64,000 nt of DNA from the NCBI RefSeq assembly GCF_023554255.2, contig NZ_JAMJWD020000004.1:248001-312000 (forward strand), read 5' to 3'. Below, one piece after another: positions 17,024-25,915 of the stretch. Source of the stretch: Phyllobacterium sp. 21LDTY02-6 (lineage in GTDB: Bacteria; Pseudomonadota; Alphaproteobacteria; Rhizobiales; Rhizobiaceae). The notes beneath the pieces were generated by a model. The model was not told the DNA's origin. It ran no database searches and saw only the letters and a program-made list of their open reading frames with translations. The translations under genes and the position numbers were made by a program. Numbering within the stretch: position 1 is the stretch's first letter; the number at the start of each line of letters is the position of its first letter.

Positions 17024-17868
17024 ACAAGCTACCGACACTCAAGCGCCCGGGCCTGCCGGGCTGGCTGATCCTCTCCGGTTCGGTTCTGCTGGTCCTGGTC
17101 TGCCTGTTCCCTTTCTGGTGGATGGTGCTGTCTTCGGTGAAGACGCTGCGCGAGCTCTACACGGTTCCGCCGATCTGGTGGCCCGCAGCGCCCACATGGG
17201 AGAATTATCGGACGGTCCTGTTCGATTCGAACATCCCGCGCTACTTCCTCAACAGCATCATCATCTCGGTCGGATCGACGGGACTGGCGCTCGTCCTCGC
17301 GATCTTTGCTTCCTACGGGTTTGCCCGCTTCAACTTCAAGGGAAAGCCGCTGCTCCAGTCCTTCGTGCTGGTGGGCCAGTTGCTGCCGACGGCCGCCATC
17401 ATCGTGCCCCTGTTCGTCACGCTTCGGGTGCTGAACCTGGTCAATACCTACTGGGGCCTGATCCTCGTCTACATGATCATCACGCTGCCGCTGTCGGTGT
17501 GGATGCTTACCAGCTACTTCAAGAACATTCCCGTCGAACTGGAAGAAGCCGCGATCATCGATGGCGCCAGCCGCCTTGAATGCCTGTTCCGCATCACGCT
17601 TCCCCTCTCCTTGCCGGGTCTCGCCTCCGTCATGGTCTACGCCTTCGTCACGACCTGGAACGAGTTCATCTTCGCGCTCTGCTTTGCCACCGATTCCTCG
17701 GTGAAGACGCTGCCGATCGGACTCGCGGAGTTTTCGACGGAGTTCAACACCGACTGGGGTGCCGTCATGGCAGCCTCCGTCGTGATGACCTTGCCGATCG
17801 CCATCCTGTTTCTATCCATGCAGCGGCTCTTTGTCGGTGGCCTGACCGCCGGCGCAACGAAGGGCTGA
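17020..17868 (+). CDS. Sugar ABC transporter permease (MalG/UgpE-like)
   Basis: A 282-residue permease starting at TTG 17020, which overlaps the stop of the first permease by four bases and has GGAGGA 6 bases upstream. It begins NKLPTLKRPGLPGW after the initiator and has six hydrophobic segments. The EAA loop LEEAAIIDGASRLECLFRITLPL lies near residue 185, followed by the WNEFIFALCF segment typical of MalG-type subunits. It forms the heterodimeric channel with the preceding permease. Confidence 0.92.
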   Translation: MNKLPTLKRPGLPGWLILSGSVLLVLVCLFPFWWMVLSSVKTLRELYTVPPIWWPAAPTWENYRTVLFDSNIPRYFLNSIIISVGSTGLALVLAIFASYGFARFNFKGKPLLQSFVLVGQLLPTAAIIVPLFVTLRVLNLVNTYWGLILVYMIITLPLSVWMLTSYFKNIPVELEEAAIIDGASRLECLFRITLPLSLPGLASVMVYAFVTTWNEFIFALCFATDSSVKTLPIGLAEFSTEFNTDWGAVMAASVVMTLPIAILFLSMQRLFVGGLTAGATKG

Positions 17869-17880
17869 GAAAGGAATGCA

Positions 17881-18696
17881 ATGACCTATACGTCCCCAAT
17901 CCCCCAACTTGGCCTCGGTACATTCGGACGCACGGGCGACGCCGGGATCCAGGCGATCCTCTCGGCCATCGAGGTCGGCTATCGCCACATCGACACGGCC
18001 CAGAGCTATGATACCGAAAGCAGCGTCGGCGAAGCCATTCGCCGTTCCGGACTGCCGCGATCCGACTTCTTCGTCACCACCAAGGTTGCAGACACCAATC
18101 TGTCGAAGGCCGATTTCCTGCCGAGCGTCGAGAAGAGCCTCGAAACGATCGGCACCGACCAGGTGGACCTGCTGCTCATCCACTGGCCTTCGCAGAATGA
18201 CGAGGTGCCGTTCGATGACTACATGCTGGCACTGGCCGAAGCACGGCAACTCGGATGGGCTCGCCATATCGGCGTGTCCAACTTTCCGATCGCCCTGCTC
18301 GACAAGGCCTTCGCTCTTCTGGGCGACGATATGATCGCCACCGATCAGGTCGAGATCCACCCCTACCTGCAGGCTCCACGGCTCGTGAACCACTGCCGCG
18401 GCAAGGGGCTGGCGCTGACTGCCTACCAGCCCCTCTACAAGGGAGCCGTCAACGACGACCCGCTGCTGAAGGCCATCGCCGAGACGCACGGCGTTACCGC
18501 CGCTGCCGTAGCGCTGGCCTTTCTCATGGCGGAGGGCCATGCGGTTATCCCGGCGTCCTCCAGCCCGCAAAACCTGAAGAACAACTTCGCGTCGAAAGAC
18601 GTGAAGCTCACCGCCGACGAGATTACGCGGATCCGCACGCTGGACCGCTCGGCGCGGCACATCAATCCGGCCAAATCACCCCGCTGGGATGATTGA
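17881..18696 (+). CDS. Aldo/keto reductase
   Basis: A 271-residue TIM-barrel reductase. The catalytic tetrad is visible: Asp and Tyr in [11 protein letters not shown] (about residues 39-49), Lys in FVTTKVADT and His in [14 protein letters not shown]-binding [13 protein letters not shown] lies near the C-terminus. It is closest in style to the AKR group that reduces 2,5-diketo-gluconate and other keto sugars. It sits between the permease and ATPase genes of the ABC operon (12-base and about 24-base gaps), so it probably reduces a sugar-derived carbonyl compound. Specificity is inferred from context only. Confidence 0.9.
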   Translation: MTYTSPIPQLGLGTFGRTGDAGIQAILSAIEVGYRHIDTAQSYDTESSVGEAIRRSGLPRSDFFVTTKVADTNLSKADFLPSVEKSLETIGTDQVDLLLIHWPSQNDEVPFDDYMLALAEARQLGWARHIGVSNFPIALLDKAFALLGDDMIATDQVEIHPYLQAPRLVNHCRGKGLALTAYQPLYKGAVNDDPLLKAIAETHGVTAAAVALAFLMAEGHAVIPASSSPQNLKNNFASKDVKLTADEITRIRTLDRSARHINPAKSPRWDD

Positions 18697-18719
18697 GGCG
18701 CGCTGACAGGAGATCGCAA

Positions 18720-19790
18720 TTGGCATCGGTAACGATCAACAACGTTCGAAAATCCTATGGCGAACTGGAGGTTCTGCACGGCGTGTCCATCGACATAGCC
18801 GACGGCGAGTTCGTGGTTCTCGTCGGTCCGTCCGGCTGCGGAAAATCGACCTTGCTGCGCATGCTGGCCGGGCTCGAGGACATCTCGGGAGGCGAGATCG
18901 CCATCGGCGACCGCGTCGTCAATGGCCTTCAGCCGAAGGAGCGCGACATTGCGATGGTTTTCCAGAGCTACGCACTCTATCCGCATATGACAGTCGAGAA
19001 GAACATGGGCTTTTCGCTGAAGCTTGCCCGCGCACCCAAGGAGGAGACCCGCGATCGGGTCGCCAAGGTTGCGGCCATGCTCAACCTCAGCGACTATCTC
19101 GACCGCTATCCGCGTCAGTTGTCCGGCGGCCAGCGGCAGCGTGTTGCCATGGGGCGCGCCATGGTGCGCAATCCGGAGGTCTTCCTCTTCGACGAACCTT
19201 TGTCCAATCTTGATGCGAAGCTGCGGGTGCAGATGCGGTCGGAGATCAAGCAGAACCACCATCGGCTGAAGACGACGACCGTCTACGTCACCCACGACCA
19301 GATCGAGGCCATGACCATGGCTGACAAGATCGTCGTGATGCATGGCGGGATCGTCGAGCAGGTCGGTTCCCCCCTCGATCTCTACGACAACCCGGCGAAC
19401 CTCTTTGTCGCGGGCTTCATCGGCTCCCCGGCGATGAATGTCATCGGCGGCAAGATCCGCGGCGGCGGCTTCGTCGGCGAAGACGGCACCCGCATTGCCC
19501 TGCCCTTTGCGGCGACGGACTTCGAGGAAAGGAATGTTACGCTCGGCATTCGGCCCGAACATCTCCTGCTCGATGCGAAGGGGCATGCCGCCGAGATCAT
19601 CACGGTCGAGCCGACCGGCGCGGAGACACAGGTTCTCCTGCGGCTTGCCGGCCACGAAATCGTCGGTGTCTTCCGCGACCGCATCCTGCACAAGCCCGGC
19701 GAGACACTGCATGTCTCCCTCATCCCCGAGCGCATCCAGCTTTTCGACGGCAAGAGCGGGCAGCGCATCGACTTCCGGGAGGCGGCGTAA
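18720..19790 (+). CDS. Sugar ABC transporter ATP-binding protein (UgpC/MsmK type)
   Basis: A 356-residue ATPase starting at TTG 18720 ([13 protein letters not shown]), with AGGAG 7 bases upstream. Walker A is GPSGCGKST (residues 37-45), the signature is LSGGQRQR and Walker B is [15 protein letters not shown]-terminal MOI/TOBE domain follows (IGIRPEH-like [10 protein letters not shown]). It energises the permease pair at 16163-17868. Starting at the upstream in-frame ATG at 18693 would place the start inside the end of the reductase gene and add an odd arginine-rich leader. Confidence 0.93.
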   Translation: MASVTINNVRKSYGELEVLHGVSIDIADGEFVVLVGPSGCGKSTLLRMLAGLEDISGGEIAIGDRVVNGLQPKERDIAMVFQSYALYPHMTVEKNMGFSLKLARAPKEETRDRVAKVAAMLNLSDYLDRYPRQLSGGQRQRVAMGRAMVRNPEVFLFDEPLSNLDAKLRVQMRSEIKQNHHRLKTTTVYVTHDQIEAMTMADKIVVMHGGIVEQVGSPLDLYDNPANLFVAGFIGSPAMNVIGGKIRGGGFVGEDGTRIALPFAATDFEERNVTLGIRPEHLLLDAKGHAAEIITVEPTGAETQVLLRLAGHEIVGVFRDRILHKPGETLHVSLIPERIQLFDGKSGQRIDFREAA

Positions 19791-19792
19791 CG

Positions 19793-20548
19793 ATGGCTAT
19801 CTATCCGGACCTGAAGGGAAAGACGGTACTGATCACCGGGGGTGCAAGCGGTATCGGAGCAGCGCTGGTCGAAGCTTTCGCCGAGCAGGGAGCCAAGGTC
19901 GGCTTTCTGGATCGGGACGAGGCGGCTGGCACAGCTCTGGCCGGTACATTGACGGCGCAAGGTCGTCAGGTTCGCTTCGTGGCCCTCGACCTGCGCGATA
20001 CGGAAAAGCTGCGCGCCGGCATCGAAACTGTCAGGGCTGAGCTGGGCCCCATCACCGTACTCGTCAACAACGCCGCACATGACGAGCGCCATGCGACGGA
20101 AGAGGTGACCGAGGCCTATTTCGACGACCGCATCGCCACCAACTTCAAACACCAGTTCTTCGCGTCGCAGGCCGTTCTGCCCGACATGAAGGCGGCAGGC
20201 GGCGGCGCAATCATCTGCATGAGCTCGATCTCCTGGATGGCAGGATTTGGTGGCATGGCGCTCTACACCGCCTCCAAATCCGCCGTAATCGGCCTCATCC
20301 GGTCGCTCGCCCGGGATTTTGGCCCGTTCAACATCCGGGTCAACGCCATCTCGCCGGGCTGGATCATGACGCAGCGGCAGCTGGATCTCTGGCTGACACC
20401 GGAGGCTGACGCCATGCGGCAGGAGCGCCAGGCTCTCAAGCAACGGCTGATGCCGGCAGATGTCGCCAAGCTCGCTCTCTTCCTGGCATCCGACGACGCG
20501 CAGGTGATCACCAGCCAGAACTATATCATCGACGGCGGCTGGGTTTGA
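19793..20548 (+). CDS. Short-chain dehydrogenase/reductase
   Basis: A 251-residue classical SDR. The cofactor motif TGGASGIG is at residues 15-22, VNNAA at 91-95, and the catalytic Ser144/145, Tyr158 and Lys162 (ALYTASK) are present. The C-terminus ends YIIDGGWV as in most SDRs. An Asp at the end of the second strand (FLDRD) suggests NAD(H) preference. It starts 2 bases after the ATPase stop, so it is translationally linked to the sugar-acid operon. It probably oxidises a sugar, sugar acid or keto-deoxy acid. Confidence 0.92.
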   Translation: MAIYPDLKGKTVLITGGASGIGAALVEAFAEQGAKVGFLDRDEAAGTALAGTLTAQGRQVRFVALDLRDTEKLRAGIETVRAELGPITVLVNNAAHDERHATEEVTEAYFDDRIATNFKHQFFASQAVLPDMKAAGGGAIICMSSISWMAGFGGMALYTASKSAVIGLIRSLARDFGPFNIRVNAISPGWIMTQRQLDLWLTPEADAMRQERQALKQRLMPADVAKLALFLASDDAQVITSQNYIIDGGWV

Positions 20549-20581
20549 ACGCCGCCAACTCCCTATATCGAGGTAAATAAC

Positions 20582-21331
20582 ATGCAGTCTCCCGCAGATA
20601 TCAACGACATCACCCGTCCGGCCCGCGAGCTGTGCGACGCTCTGGCTGTCATCGGCACCGCCACCGCCAGCAGCGAACTGAGCCTCATGGGAATCCGCGA
20701 TCCGCAGATCCGCGGTCCGCTTCCGCTAAAACATGGCCGCTCGGTCGCGGGCCCTGCGCTGACGCTGCAATGTATGCCGAAGCGGGAGGACCTCTACGGC
20801 TCCAACGAATACGACAATCCCGAATTGCAGCTGCATCGCCACGTCCTCTATCCGGCCCAGACCGGCGACATGGTGGTCGTCGATGCCCGCGGCGACATGG
20901 CGAGCGGCATTTTCGGCGAGATGATGCTGACCTTCCTGGCCGGCCGTGGCGGCGCGGGCATCGTCGTCGACGGCTGCATCCGCGATTCCGCCAAGGCCAA
21001 GGAACTCGATCTCGGCATCTGGGTGCGAGGAGTGACACCCAATTACCATGCGCAGACAGGGCTGATCCCCTTCGCGGTCAACGTGCCGGTGGCGTGCGGC
21101 GGGGTTCTCGTCATGCCCGGCGACATCATCGTCGCCGATGATGACGGGGTGATCGTCGTGCCGGTCGCGCTTGCAGCCGAAGTGATTGCGCGGTCTAGTG
21201 AGCATGCCGAATGGGAGGAGTTCGCCCGGTTCCGCCTGTCGCAGGGCGGCGATCTGCGCAAATACTACCCGCTCACGGAAGGGGTGCAGGATGAGTATGT
21301 CGCCTGGCGCAACGCTCAGCCGGCCGACTGA
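20582..21331 (+). CDS. RraA-family protein, probable hydroxy-oxo-acid aldolase type
   Basis: A 249-residue member of the RraA / demethylmenaquinone-methyltransferase-like family. It keeps the DGCIRDSAK segment (Arg134-Asp135), the metal/catalytic pair of the 4-hydroxy-4-methyl-2-oxoglutarate and oxaloacetate-decarboxylating aldolases. G.....GEMMLTFLAGRG precedes it and VNVPVACGGVLVMPGDIIVADDDGV follows. This points to a pyruvate-forming aldolase or decarboxylase rather than an RNase E inhibitor. In this operon it could cleave a keto-deoxy or branched acid. It is preceded by an SDR gene and followed by the UPF0303 gene. Confidence 0.82.
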   Translation: MQSPADINDITRPARELCDALAVIGTATASSELSLMGIRDPQIRGPLPLKHGRSVAGPALTLQCMPKREDLYGSNEYDNPELQLHRHVLYPAQTGDMVVVDARGDMASGIFGEMMLTFLAGRGGAGIVVDGCIRDSAKAKELDLGIWVRGVTPNYHAQTGLIPFAVNVPVACGGVLVMPGDIIVADDDGVIVVPVALAAEVIARSSEHAEWEEFARFRLSQGGDLRKYYPLTEGVQDEYVAWRNAQPAD

Positions 21332-21361
21332 CCAACACATGTGCAAGGAAACGACATCACC

Positions 21362-21823
21362 ATGGCAACGGCACCGACAATCGAAGAGCTGATAGCCGAA
21401 GAGGACGCCCACCAGCTTGCCGGCTTCGACTATGAACTGGCATGGCGTCTCGGCTGCGCCATTCGTGAGACGGCCGCGGCAAGGAGCTTGCCGATCGCCA
21501 TTGAGATCAGCCACCACGGCACCGCCATCTTTTCCGCGCTGCTGCCCGGAGCCTCTCCCGACAACCTGGCTTGGGTGCGTCGGAAGCGGGCGGTGGTCGA
21601 ACGGTTCAACCGCAGCTCGCTCTACATGCGTCTGCTCTGCGAACGCAATGGCACGGACTTCCACGCCCGCTATCGTCTTCCTGCCGCGGACTTCGCAGCC
21701 AGCGGCGGCGGGGTTCCCGTTCGCATTCGAAATGTGGGGATCGTCGGCACCGTCGCCATCAGCGGCCTGCCGGATGTGGAGGACCACACCTTGGCCATGC
21801 GATCCCTGGAAAATCTCGCTTGA
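21362..21823 (+). CDS. UPF0303 / heme-degrading-domain (HbpS-like) protein
   Basis: A 153-residue protein from ATG 21362 (MATAPTIEELIAEE). An upstream GTG at 21341 is possible but lacks a ribosome site. The sequence LPIAIEISHHGTAIFSALLPG and the end GVPVRIRNVGIVGTVAISGLPDVEDH are typical of the UPF0303/HbpS (YBR137W) family, whose members form oligomers and some bind cofactors or heme. The biochemical role in this operon is unknown. The repeated association with sugar-catabolic genes suggests a small-metabolite function. Confidence 0.8.
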   Translation: MATAPTIEELIAEEDAHQLAGFDYELAWRLGCAIRETAAARSLPIAIEISHHGTAIFSALLPGASPDNLAWVRRKRAVVERFNRSSLYMRLLCERNGTDFHARYRLPAADFAASGGGVPVRIRNVGIVGTVAISGLPDVEDHTLAMRSLENLA

Positions 21824-21885
21824 AGCCGCTACCCCTTTTGCAGCGGCGGTAAGTGACTGGGACAGCCTGAAGAAAGGTTACGAAC

Positions 21886-22383
21886 ATGTACAAGTTCATG
21901 AAGGGCTCGACTCACGAGCTCGCCTCGACTGAAATCGCCATCAAGGCCATACCGGACGATCCGCGCGTGTGGGTACCTCAGGCGCCGGACGTCTTCTTCC
22001 GGCCAATGTTTCTCAACACGCTGACCGGGCAATGGTGCAACCTGCTGAAGGTGACGCGCTCGGGTATCCTGTCCCGGCATGTGCACCCAGCACCGGTCTT
22101 CGGCATGGTGATGAAGGGCAAATGGCACTATTTCGAGCATGACTGGGTGGCGGAGGAAGGTTCGTTCGTGTTCGAGCCGCCCGGCGAGATCCACACGCTG
22201 AATGTCCCCGAAGATTGCGCCGAGATGATCACCTTCTTCAATATTTCGGGCTGCATGGTTTATCTCGACAAGGACAACAAGCAGATTGGCTACGAAGACG
22301 TCTTCACCAAGATCGACATGTGTCGCGCACATTATGAAGAGGTCGGACTGGGGGCGGACTATGTCGATCAGTTCATCCGCTGA
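21886..22383 (+). CDS. Cupin-domain protein (2,4'-dihydroxyacetophenone dioxygenase-like)
   Basis: A 165-residue single-domain cupin. The metal site is suggested by HVHPAPVFGMVMKGKWHYFEHDW and EIHTLNV (about residues 65-107), giving the His/Glu/His ligands. The layout is that of the DAD-like cupin dioxygenase family, which cleaves carbon-carbon bonds next to a carbonyl, but many members in sugar loci have no known reaction. The stop codon overlaps the start region of the next SDR gene, so the two are coupled. Confidence 0.8.
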   Translation: MYKFMKGSTHELASTEIAIKAIPDDPRVWVPQAPDVFFRPMFLNTLTGQWCNLLKVTRSGILSRHVHPAPVFGMVMKGKWHYFEHDWVAEEGSFVFEPPGEIHTLNVPEDCAEMITFFNISGCMVYLDKDNKQIGYEDVFTKIDMCRAHYEEVGLGADYVDQFIR

Positions 22384-23125
22384 CACCGCCGCGTGGGCAC
22401 GCGGCTGGATGGAAGGTCGCTCGGTCCTCGTGACCGGAGGCACCGGCGGCATCGGCGGGGCCATCGCCGAATGCTTTCGTGACGCCGGGGCAATGGTTCA
22501 CGCCACCGGCGTCACGGAAGCCGAATGCGCCGAGGCACGAAGCAACGATCCCTCCGGCGCGATACGCTACGGCGTTCTGGATGTACGGTCCAACGATGCC
22601 ACCCGGGCGTTCATCGCGACACTCGACGACCTCGACGTCGTCGTCAATTGCGCCGGCATCATCCGCCGGGGACAGGAACGTGATCCGGACGTCTTCGACA
22701 CGGTAGTCGACATCAACCTGAACGGCACGATGCGCGTCTGCGAGGCATCGCTCGACCGGCTGGCGGCAAATAGCGGCTGCATCATCAATATCGCCTCCAT
22801 GCTGAGCTTCTTCGGTGGCGGACTGGTACCTGGCTACTCCGCCTCCAAGGGCGGCATCGCCCAGCTCACCAAGTCCCTGGCGATCGCCTATGCCCCACGG
22901 GGCGTGCGGGTGAACGCCATCGCACCGGGGTGGATAGCAACGCCGCTGACCAAGGCGCTACAGGACGATCCCGCACGGGCCGGGCCGATCCTGGCGCGAA
23001 CGCCGATGGCACGCTGGGGCATGCCGGAAGATCTGCAGGGCCTTGCGCTCTTCCTCGCAAGTCCGCACGCTGCGTTCATCACCGGCACGGTCATCCCGGT
23101 CGACGGTGGTTACGCCGTCTCCTGA
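22361..23125 (+). CDS. Short-chain dehydrogenase/reductase
   Basis: A 254-residue SDR if started at ATG 22361, which overlaps the cupin gene by 23 bases. An ATG at 22409 would give 238 residues and start six residues before the cofactor motif. Motifs are TGGTGGIGGAIA, NCAG, and Tyr-x3-Lys in PGYSASKGG, with the C-terminal TVIPVDGGYAVS. It resembles 2-keto-3-deoxy acid or glucose/gluconate dehydrogenases of sugar-acid operons. It ends the long plus-strand operon that begins at 13688. Confidence 0.88.
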   Translation: MSISSSADTAAWARGWMEGRSVLVTGGTGGIGGAIAECFRDAGAMVHATGVTEAECAEARSNDPSGAIRYGVLDVRSNDATRAFIATLDDLDVVVNCAGIIRRGQERDPDVFDTVVDINLNGTMRVCEASLDRLAANSGCIINIASMLSFFGGGLVPGYSASKGGIAQLTKSLAIAYAPRGVRVNAIAPGWIATPLTKALQDDPARAGPILARTPMARWGMPEDLQGLALFLASPHAAFITGTVIPVDGGYAVS

Positions 23126-23155
23126 AAACAGGCCTGCCAAGGGAGGCGACGATTG

Positions 23156-23602
23156 ATGCAAAGGAAATCAATGCCGAAACCTTTGAGACTAGCTCTTTTG
23201 CTGACATTTCCTGGCGTTCTCGCGGCCGGTTCGGCTTCGGCCCAGGAGCAACAGGAAAGCATGATCCTGTCCGTCTCACCTAAGTTGGTACGATGGGCCG
23301 ATGTCTACAAGGTTCGGCCGGAGCGTCCGGATGACCCCTATTATCATGTGCGCGTCATTGAACGGCAAAAGAACTGGAAGGTCTGGCAGTTCAACGAACT
23401 GGCCTCTCATATGGCCGTCACCCCGAAAGCGCTGGAAGCGAGCCGCATCGACAAGAAAGCAAAAATCTACAATTACAAGGACGTGGAAATTCGCAGCGCA
23501 TATCATCGCTGGCTCGATGAGCCGGCAACACGGTCCGAAGTGCCCGTTTGCGATACGGACATTCTGAGCTGCATCAAAAAACTGCCGCCGGCAACGGAAT
23601 AG
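23156..23602 (+). CDS. Small exported protein of unknown function (possibly DUF5086)
   Basis: A 148-residue protein with a signal peptide (basic MQRKSMPKPLR, hydrophobic LALLLTFPGVLAAGSASA, cleavage probably after SASA). The mature part has YYHVRVIERQKNWKVWQFNELA, HMAVTPKALEASR and paired cysteines in VCDTDILSC near the C-terminus, which could form a periplasmic disulfide. The pattern reminds me of DUF5086 proteins of Rhizobiales, but this was not checked by a search. GGGAGG is 6-9 bases upstream of TTG 23153/ATG 23156. It may be outside the sugar-acid operon in function. Confidence 0.7.
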   Translation: MQRKSMPKPLRLALLLTFPGVLAAGSASAQEQQESMILSVSPKLVRWADVYKVRPERPDDPYYHVRVIERQKNWKVWQFNELASHMAVTPKALEASRIDKKAKIYNYKDVEIRSAYHRWLDEPATRSEVPVCDTDILSCIKKLPPATE

Positions 23603-23617
23603 CGGCCCGGCAAGGCT

Positions 23618-23651
23618 CTCGATCAGAATCGAGCGAGGGACCCCTGTCCCT
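23618..23651. terminator. Two small hairpins between convergent genes
   Basis: CTCGAT/ATCGAG with a CAGA loop (23618-23633) and GGGA/TCCC (23638-23651) lie between the 3' ends of the exported-protein gene and the convergent LacI gene. Neither has a T-run, so termination is only suggested by position. Confidence 0.3.
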
Positions 23652-23678
23652 GCCTAAATATTCCAACGATAAATGGCT

Positions 23679-24779
23679 CTAGATGCTGCCGCGGTGCGTG
23701 ACCAATAGGTCCAGGCGCCTGATCGGGGCCGCGACTTCGCCCTTCGACAGACGATCCAACAGCATTTCGCCGGCGATCCTTCCCAACTGGGCGCTATCTA
23801 TCCCGACAGTCGTCAGGCCCGGCGGTATTTCAGCGGCAATATCGCTCTCGCCGAAACCGATCACACCGAAATCCTCGGGGATGGAACGCTTCCTGCGCCG
23901 CGCCTCCATCAGCGTCCCCAATGCGAGCAGATCATTCGCGCAGAAGACCGCGTCCACGCTCGCTCCGCTTTCCAGGAGTGCGGACAGGCAGCGGCGCCCG
24001 TCCGAGGGGCCGACGACCTCGTCACTGAGGAATTCCCCGACGAATTCGAGCCCGAGATCCCTGCAGCCATCACGAAAGCCCTTGAGGCGAAGAGCACCAC
24101 GCCCTCCCCTACGGCCGATAAAGCCGACCTTTTTATATCCACCCTCGGCCAGAGCCTCTGCCGCCAGGCGTCCGGCTTCCGTATTGGAAAAGCCGACGAG
24201 CATATCGATCGGGTCCCGCGGGAACGCCCATGTCTCCATGATCGGAATACCGAGATTCCGAAGCGTTTCACGGTTCTGCTCAAGTTCGATGACGCCGGTG
24301 AACATGACAGCCGCAGGCTTGAGGGCCTGCAGCGACCGGATCGCCGCCGTCTCGCGGTCGTAGGAATAGGACGTCTGGCCGACCAGGAAAAGATAACCGG
24401 CCTCCTCGAGCACATTCGCGCAGGCATGAAGAGCGAGCGCGAACTGCTCGCTGAACATATTGGATGCGAAGGCCATCACCACATTGGAACGACCGCTTCT
24501 CAAGGCGCTGGCGAAAGGATTGACCCTGTATCCGGTACGCTCCACCGCTGCCTGAATCCGGGAGCGTTTTTCAGCGCTCACCTTGTCCGGGTTGCGCAGT
24601 GCCCTGGATACCGTGATGGGCGCAACGCCGGCAAGACGGGCAACATCGCCGATGCTGGCAGTTTCGAGCGAGGCACCGTCCTCGGCAAGGCCCGGGGCCG
24701 CCTTTTGCGGCCCGGCCGGAATACGCACCACCTCGTCATAGATGAAGCTGCCGGTTTCGTTAGCTGCCCCGTTGGCCAT
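23679..24779 (-). CDS. LacI-family transcriptional regulator
   Basis: A 366-residue regulator from ATG 24779 (MANGAANETG). Alternative starts are 24800, and 24815, which would share a base with the stop of the preceding gene. The LacI helix-turn-helix is at about residues 40-65 (SIGDVARLAGVAPITVSRALRNPDKVS) with the hinge after GYRVNPFASALRSGRSN. The periplasmic-binding-type sensor domain follows. The unusual 35-residue N-terminal extension before the HTH makes the start uncertain. It is the last gene of the amino-acid ABC operon, and a LacI-type palindrome lies at the operon head (30110-30127), so it most likely represses its own operon. Confidence 0.9.
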   Translation of the reverse strand: MANGAANETGSFIYDEVVRIPAGPQKAAPGLAEDGASLETASIGDVARLAGVAPITVSRALRNPDKVSAEKRSRIQAAVERTGYRVNPFASALRSGRSNVVMAFASNMFSEQFALALHACANVLEEAGYLFLVGQTSYSYDRETAAIRSLQALKPAAVMFTGVIELEQNRETLRNLGIPIMETWAFPRDPIDMLVGFSNTEAGRLAAEALAEGGYKKVGFIGRRGGRGALRLKGFRDGCRDLGLEFVGEFLSDEVVGPSDGRRCLSALLESGASVDAVFCANDLLALGTLMEARRRKRSIPEDFGVIGFGESDIAAEIPPGLTTVGIDSAQLGRIAGEMLLDRLSKGEVAAPIRRLDLLVTHRGSI

Positions 24780-24814
24780 ATGCGCCCTGTCTTGCCCCAT
24801 CGTGCATTGCACCA

Positions 24815-25822
24815 TCAATCGTTGATTAGTCTGCCCACCTGAATCAGGCAATCGCCGTTCTGGCTCTGCGTGTGCAGGCGTCTGGAAATCACTATGCCGG
24901 AAACTGCAAACCGCAACTCTTCTTCGACTTCCGAAAGCTGTTCGAAATTGTGGTACCAGCCCGCGACATCGCCGGCGTCGACTTCGCTGCCGATATCCAC
25001 CGCCGGTTCGAACCATCCGGTCCGTGTGGCATAGATCGCCTGGTCATGGGAATTGAGGCCGAGCAACCGGGTCTTCTGCGACCGGGAACTGCTGGGCAGA
25101 AGAGGCTTCGATGTCAAACCCGAGGCATGGAGGAGGTTGTTGATCGCAAGTGCCGTGATCGACATGGTCTCGGGCGTCACACTGCCGCCACCGCCGAACT
25201 CGCCGCTGATCCCGATCGCACCGGCCCTGGCCGCCGCCGCCATCGATGTCGGCGCATCGATGCCATTCCTGGCGATGAAGGCATAGGGCATGCCGAGTGC
25301 GTTGAGCAGCGACACCGCCTTGGCGTGGCGCGCTTCGTCCTCGCACTCCTCGATGAGGCCCGTCGGCAGATGCGCCATCGAGGTTCCGCCCGAATGCATA
25401 TCGAAAACGATATCATAACCGGGGAAGAGTTCCCGCTCGAGAAAATTCGCCATGCGGCTCGTCGGGTTGCCCTCCATGCTGCCCGGAAAGGCACGATTGA
25501 GATTGCCGCCGTCCAGCGGCGAGCAGCGGCGTGCGGACATCACTGCCGGCATGTTTGCGAATGGGATGATCGTCAACCTGCCCTTGATATCGGCTGGTTG
25601 GACGCTGTGAATAAGGCGCTTGAGGTTTATCTCTCCCTCATATTCGTCGCCGTGGTTTCCAGCCATCAGCAACACCGAGGGGCCATCACCGTTCCGGATC
25701 GTGCAGATGGGGGTCCGGACGTGAAAATATGGGGAACGATCGACGGAGAACGGCGCCGAAAGCCAGCCGAACTGCTTGCCCTCGGCGTTGAAGTCGATCG
25801 AATGGAATAGTCCGGTATGCAT
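24815..25822 (-). CDS. Succinylglutamate desuccinylase/aspartoacylase-family deacylase (DoeB-like)
   Basis: A 335-residue zinc carboxypeptidase-fold hydrolase. The zinc site is visible as His57 and Glu60 in AGNHGDEYEG and His143 in FDMHSGGTS. NLNRAFPG, the substrate-carboxylate segment, follows the family pattern. Members remove acyl groups from N-acyl amino acids (AstE, aspartoacylase, the N-acetyl-diaminobutyrate deacetylase DoeB). The neighbours (polar amino-acid ABC transporter, D-serine-dehydratase-like enzyme) suggest an imported N-acylated amino acid. No ectoine hydrolase or other doe/eut genes are present, so an ectoine role is not supported. Confidence 0.85.
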   Translation of the reverse strand: MHTGLFHSIDFNAEGKQFGWLSAPFSVDRSPYFHVRTPICTIRNGDGPSVLLMAGNHGDEYEGEINLKRLIHSVQPADIKGRLTIIPFANMPAVMSARRCSPLDGGNLNRAFPGSMEGNPTSRMANFLERELFPGYDIVFDMHSGGTSMAHLPTGLIEECEDEARHAKAVSLLNALGMPYAFIARNGIDAPTSMAAAARAGAIGISGEFGGGGSVTPETMSITALAINNLLHASGLTSKPLLPSSSRSQKTRLLGLNSHDQAIYATRTGWFEPAVDIGSEVDAGDVAGWYHNFEQLSEVEEELRFAVSGIVISRRLHTQSQNGDCLIQVGRLIND

Positions 25823-25915
25823 GAAACACCTTATGGTCGCGTCGGTTTTGTCGGGCGCGTATCAATCTCAGTCTGGATGGGACCCGCTGGCCGGCGGGTC
25901 CCGGACGCATTCGTA

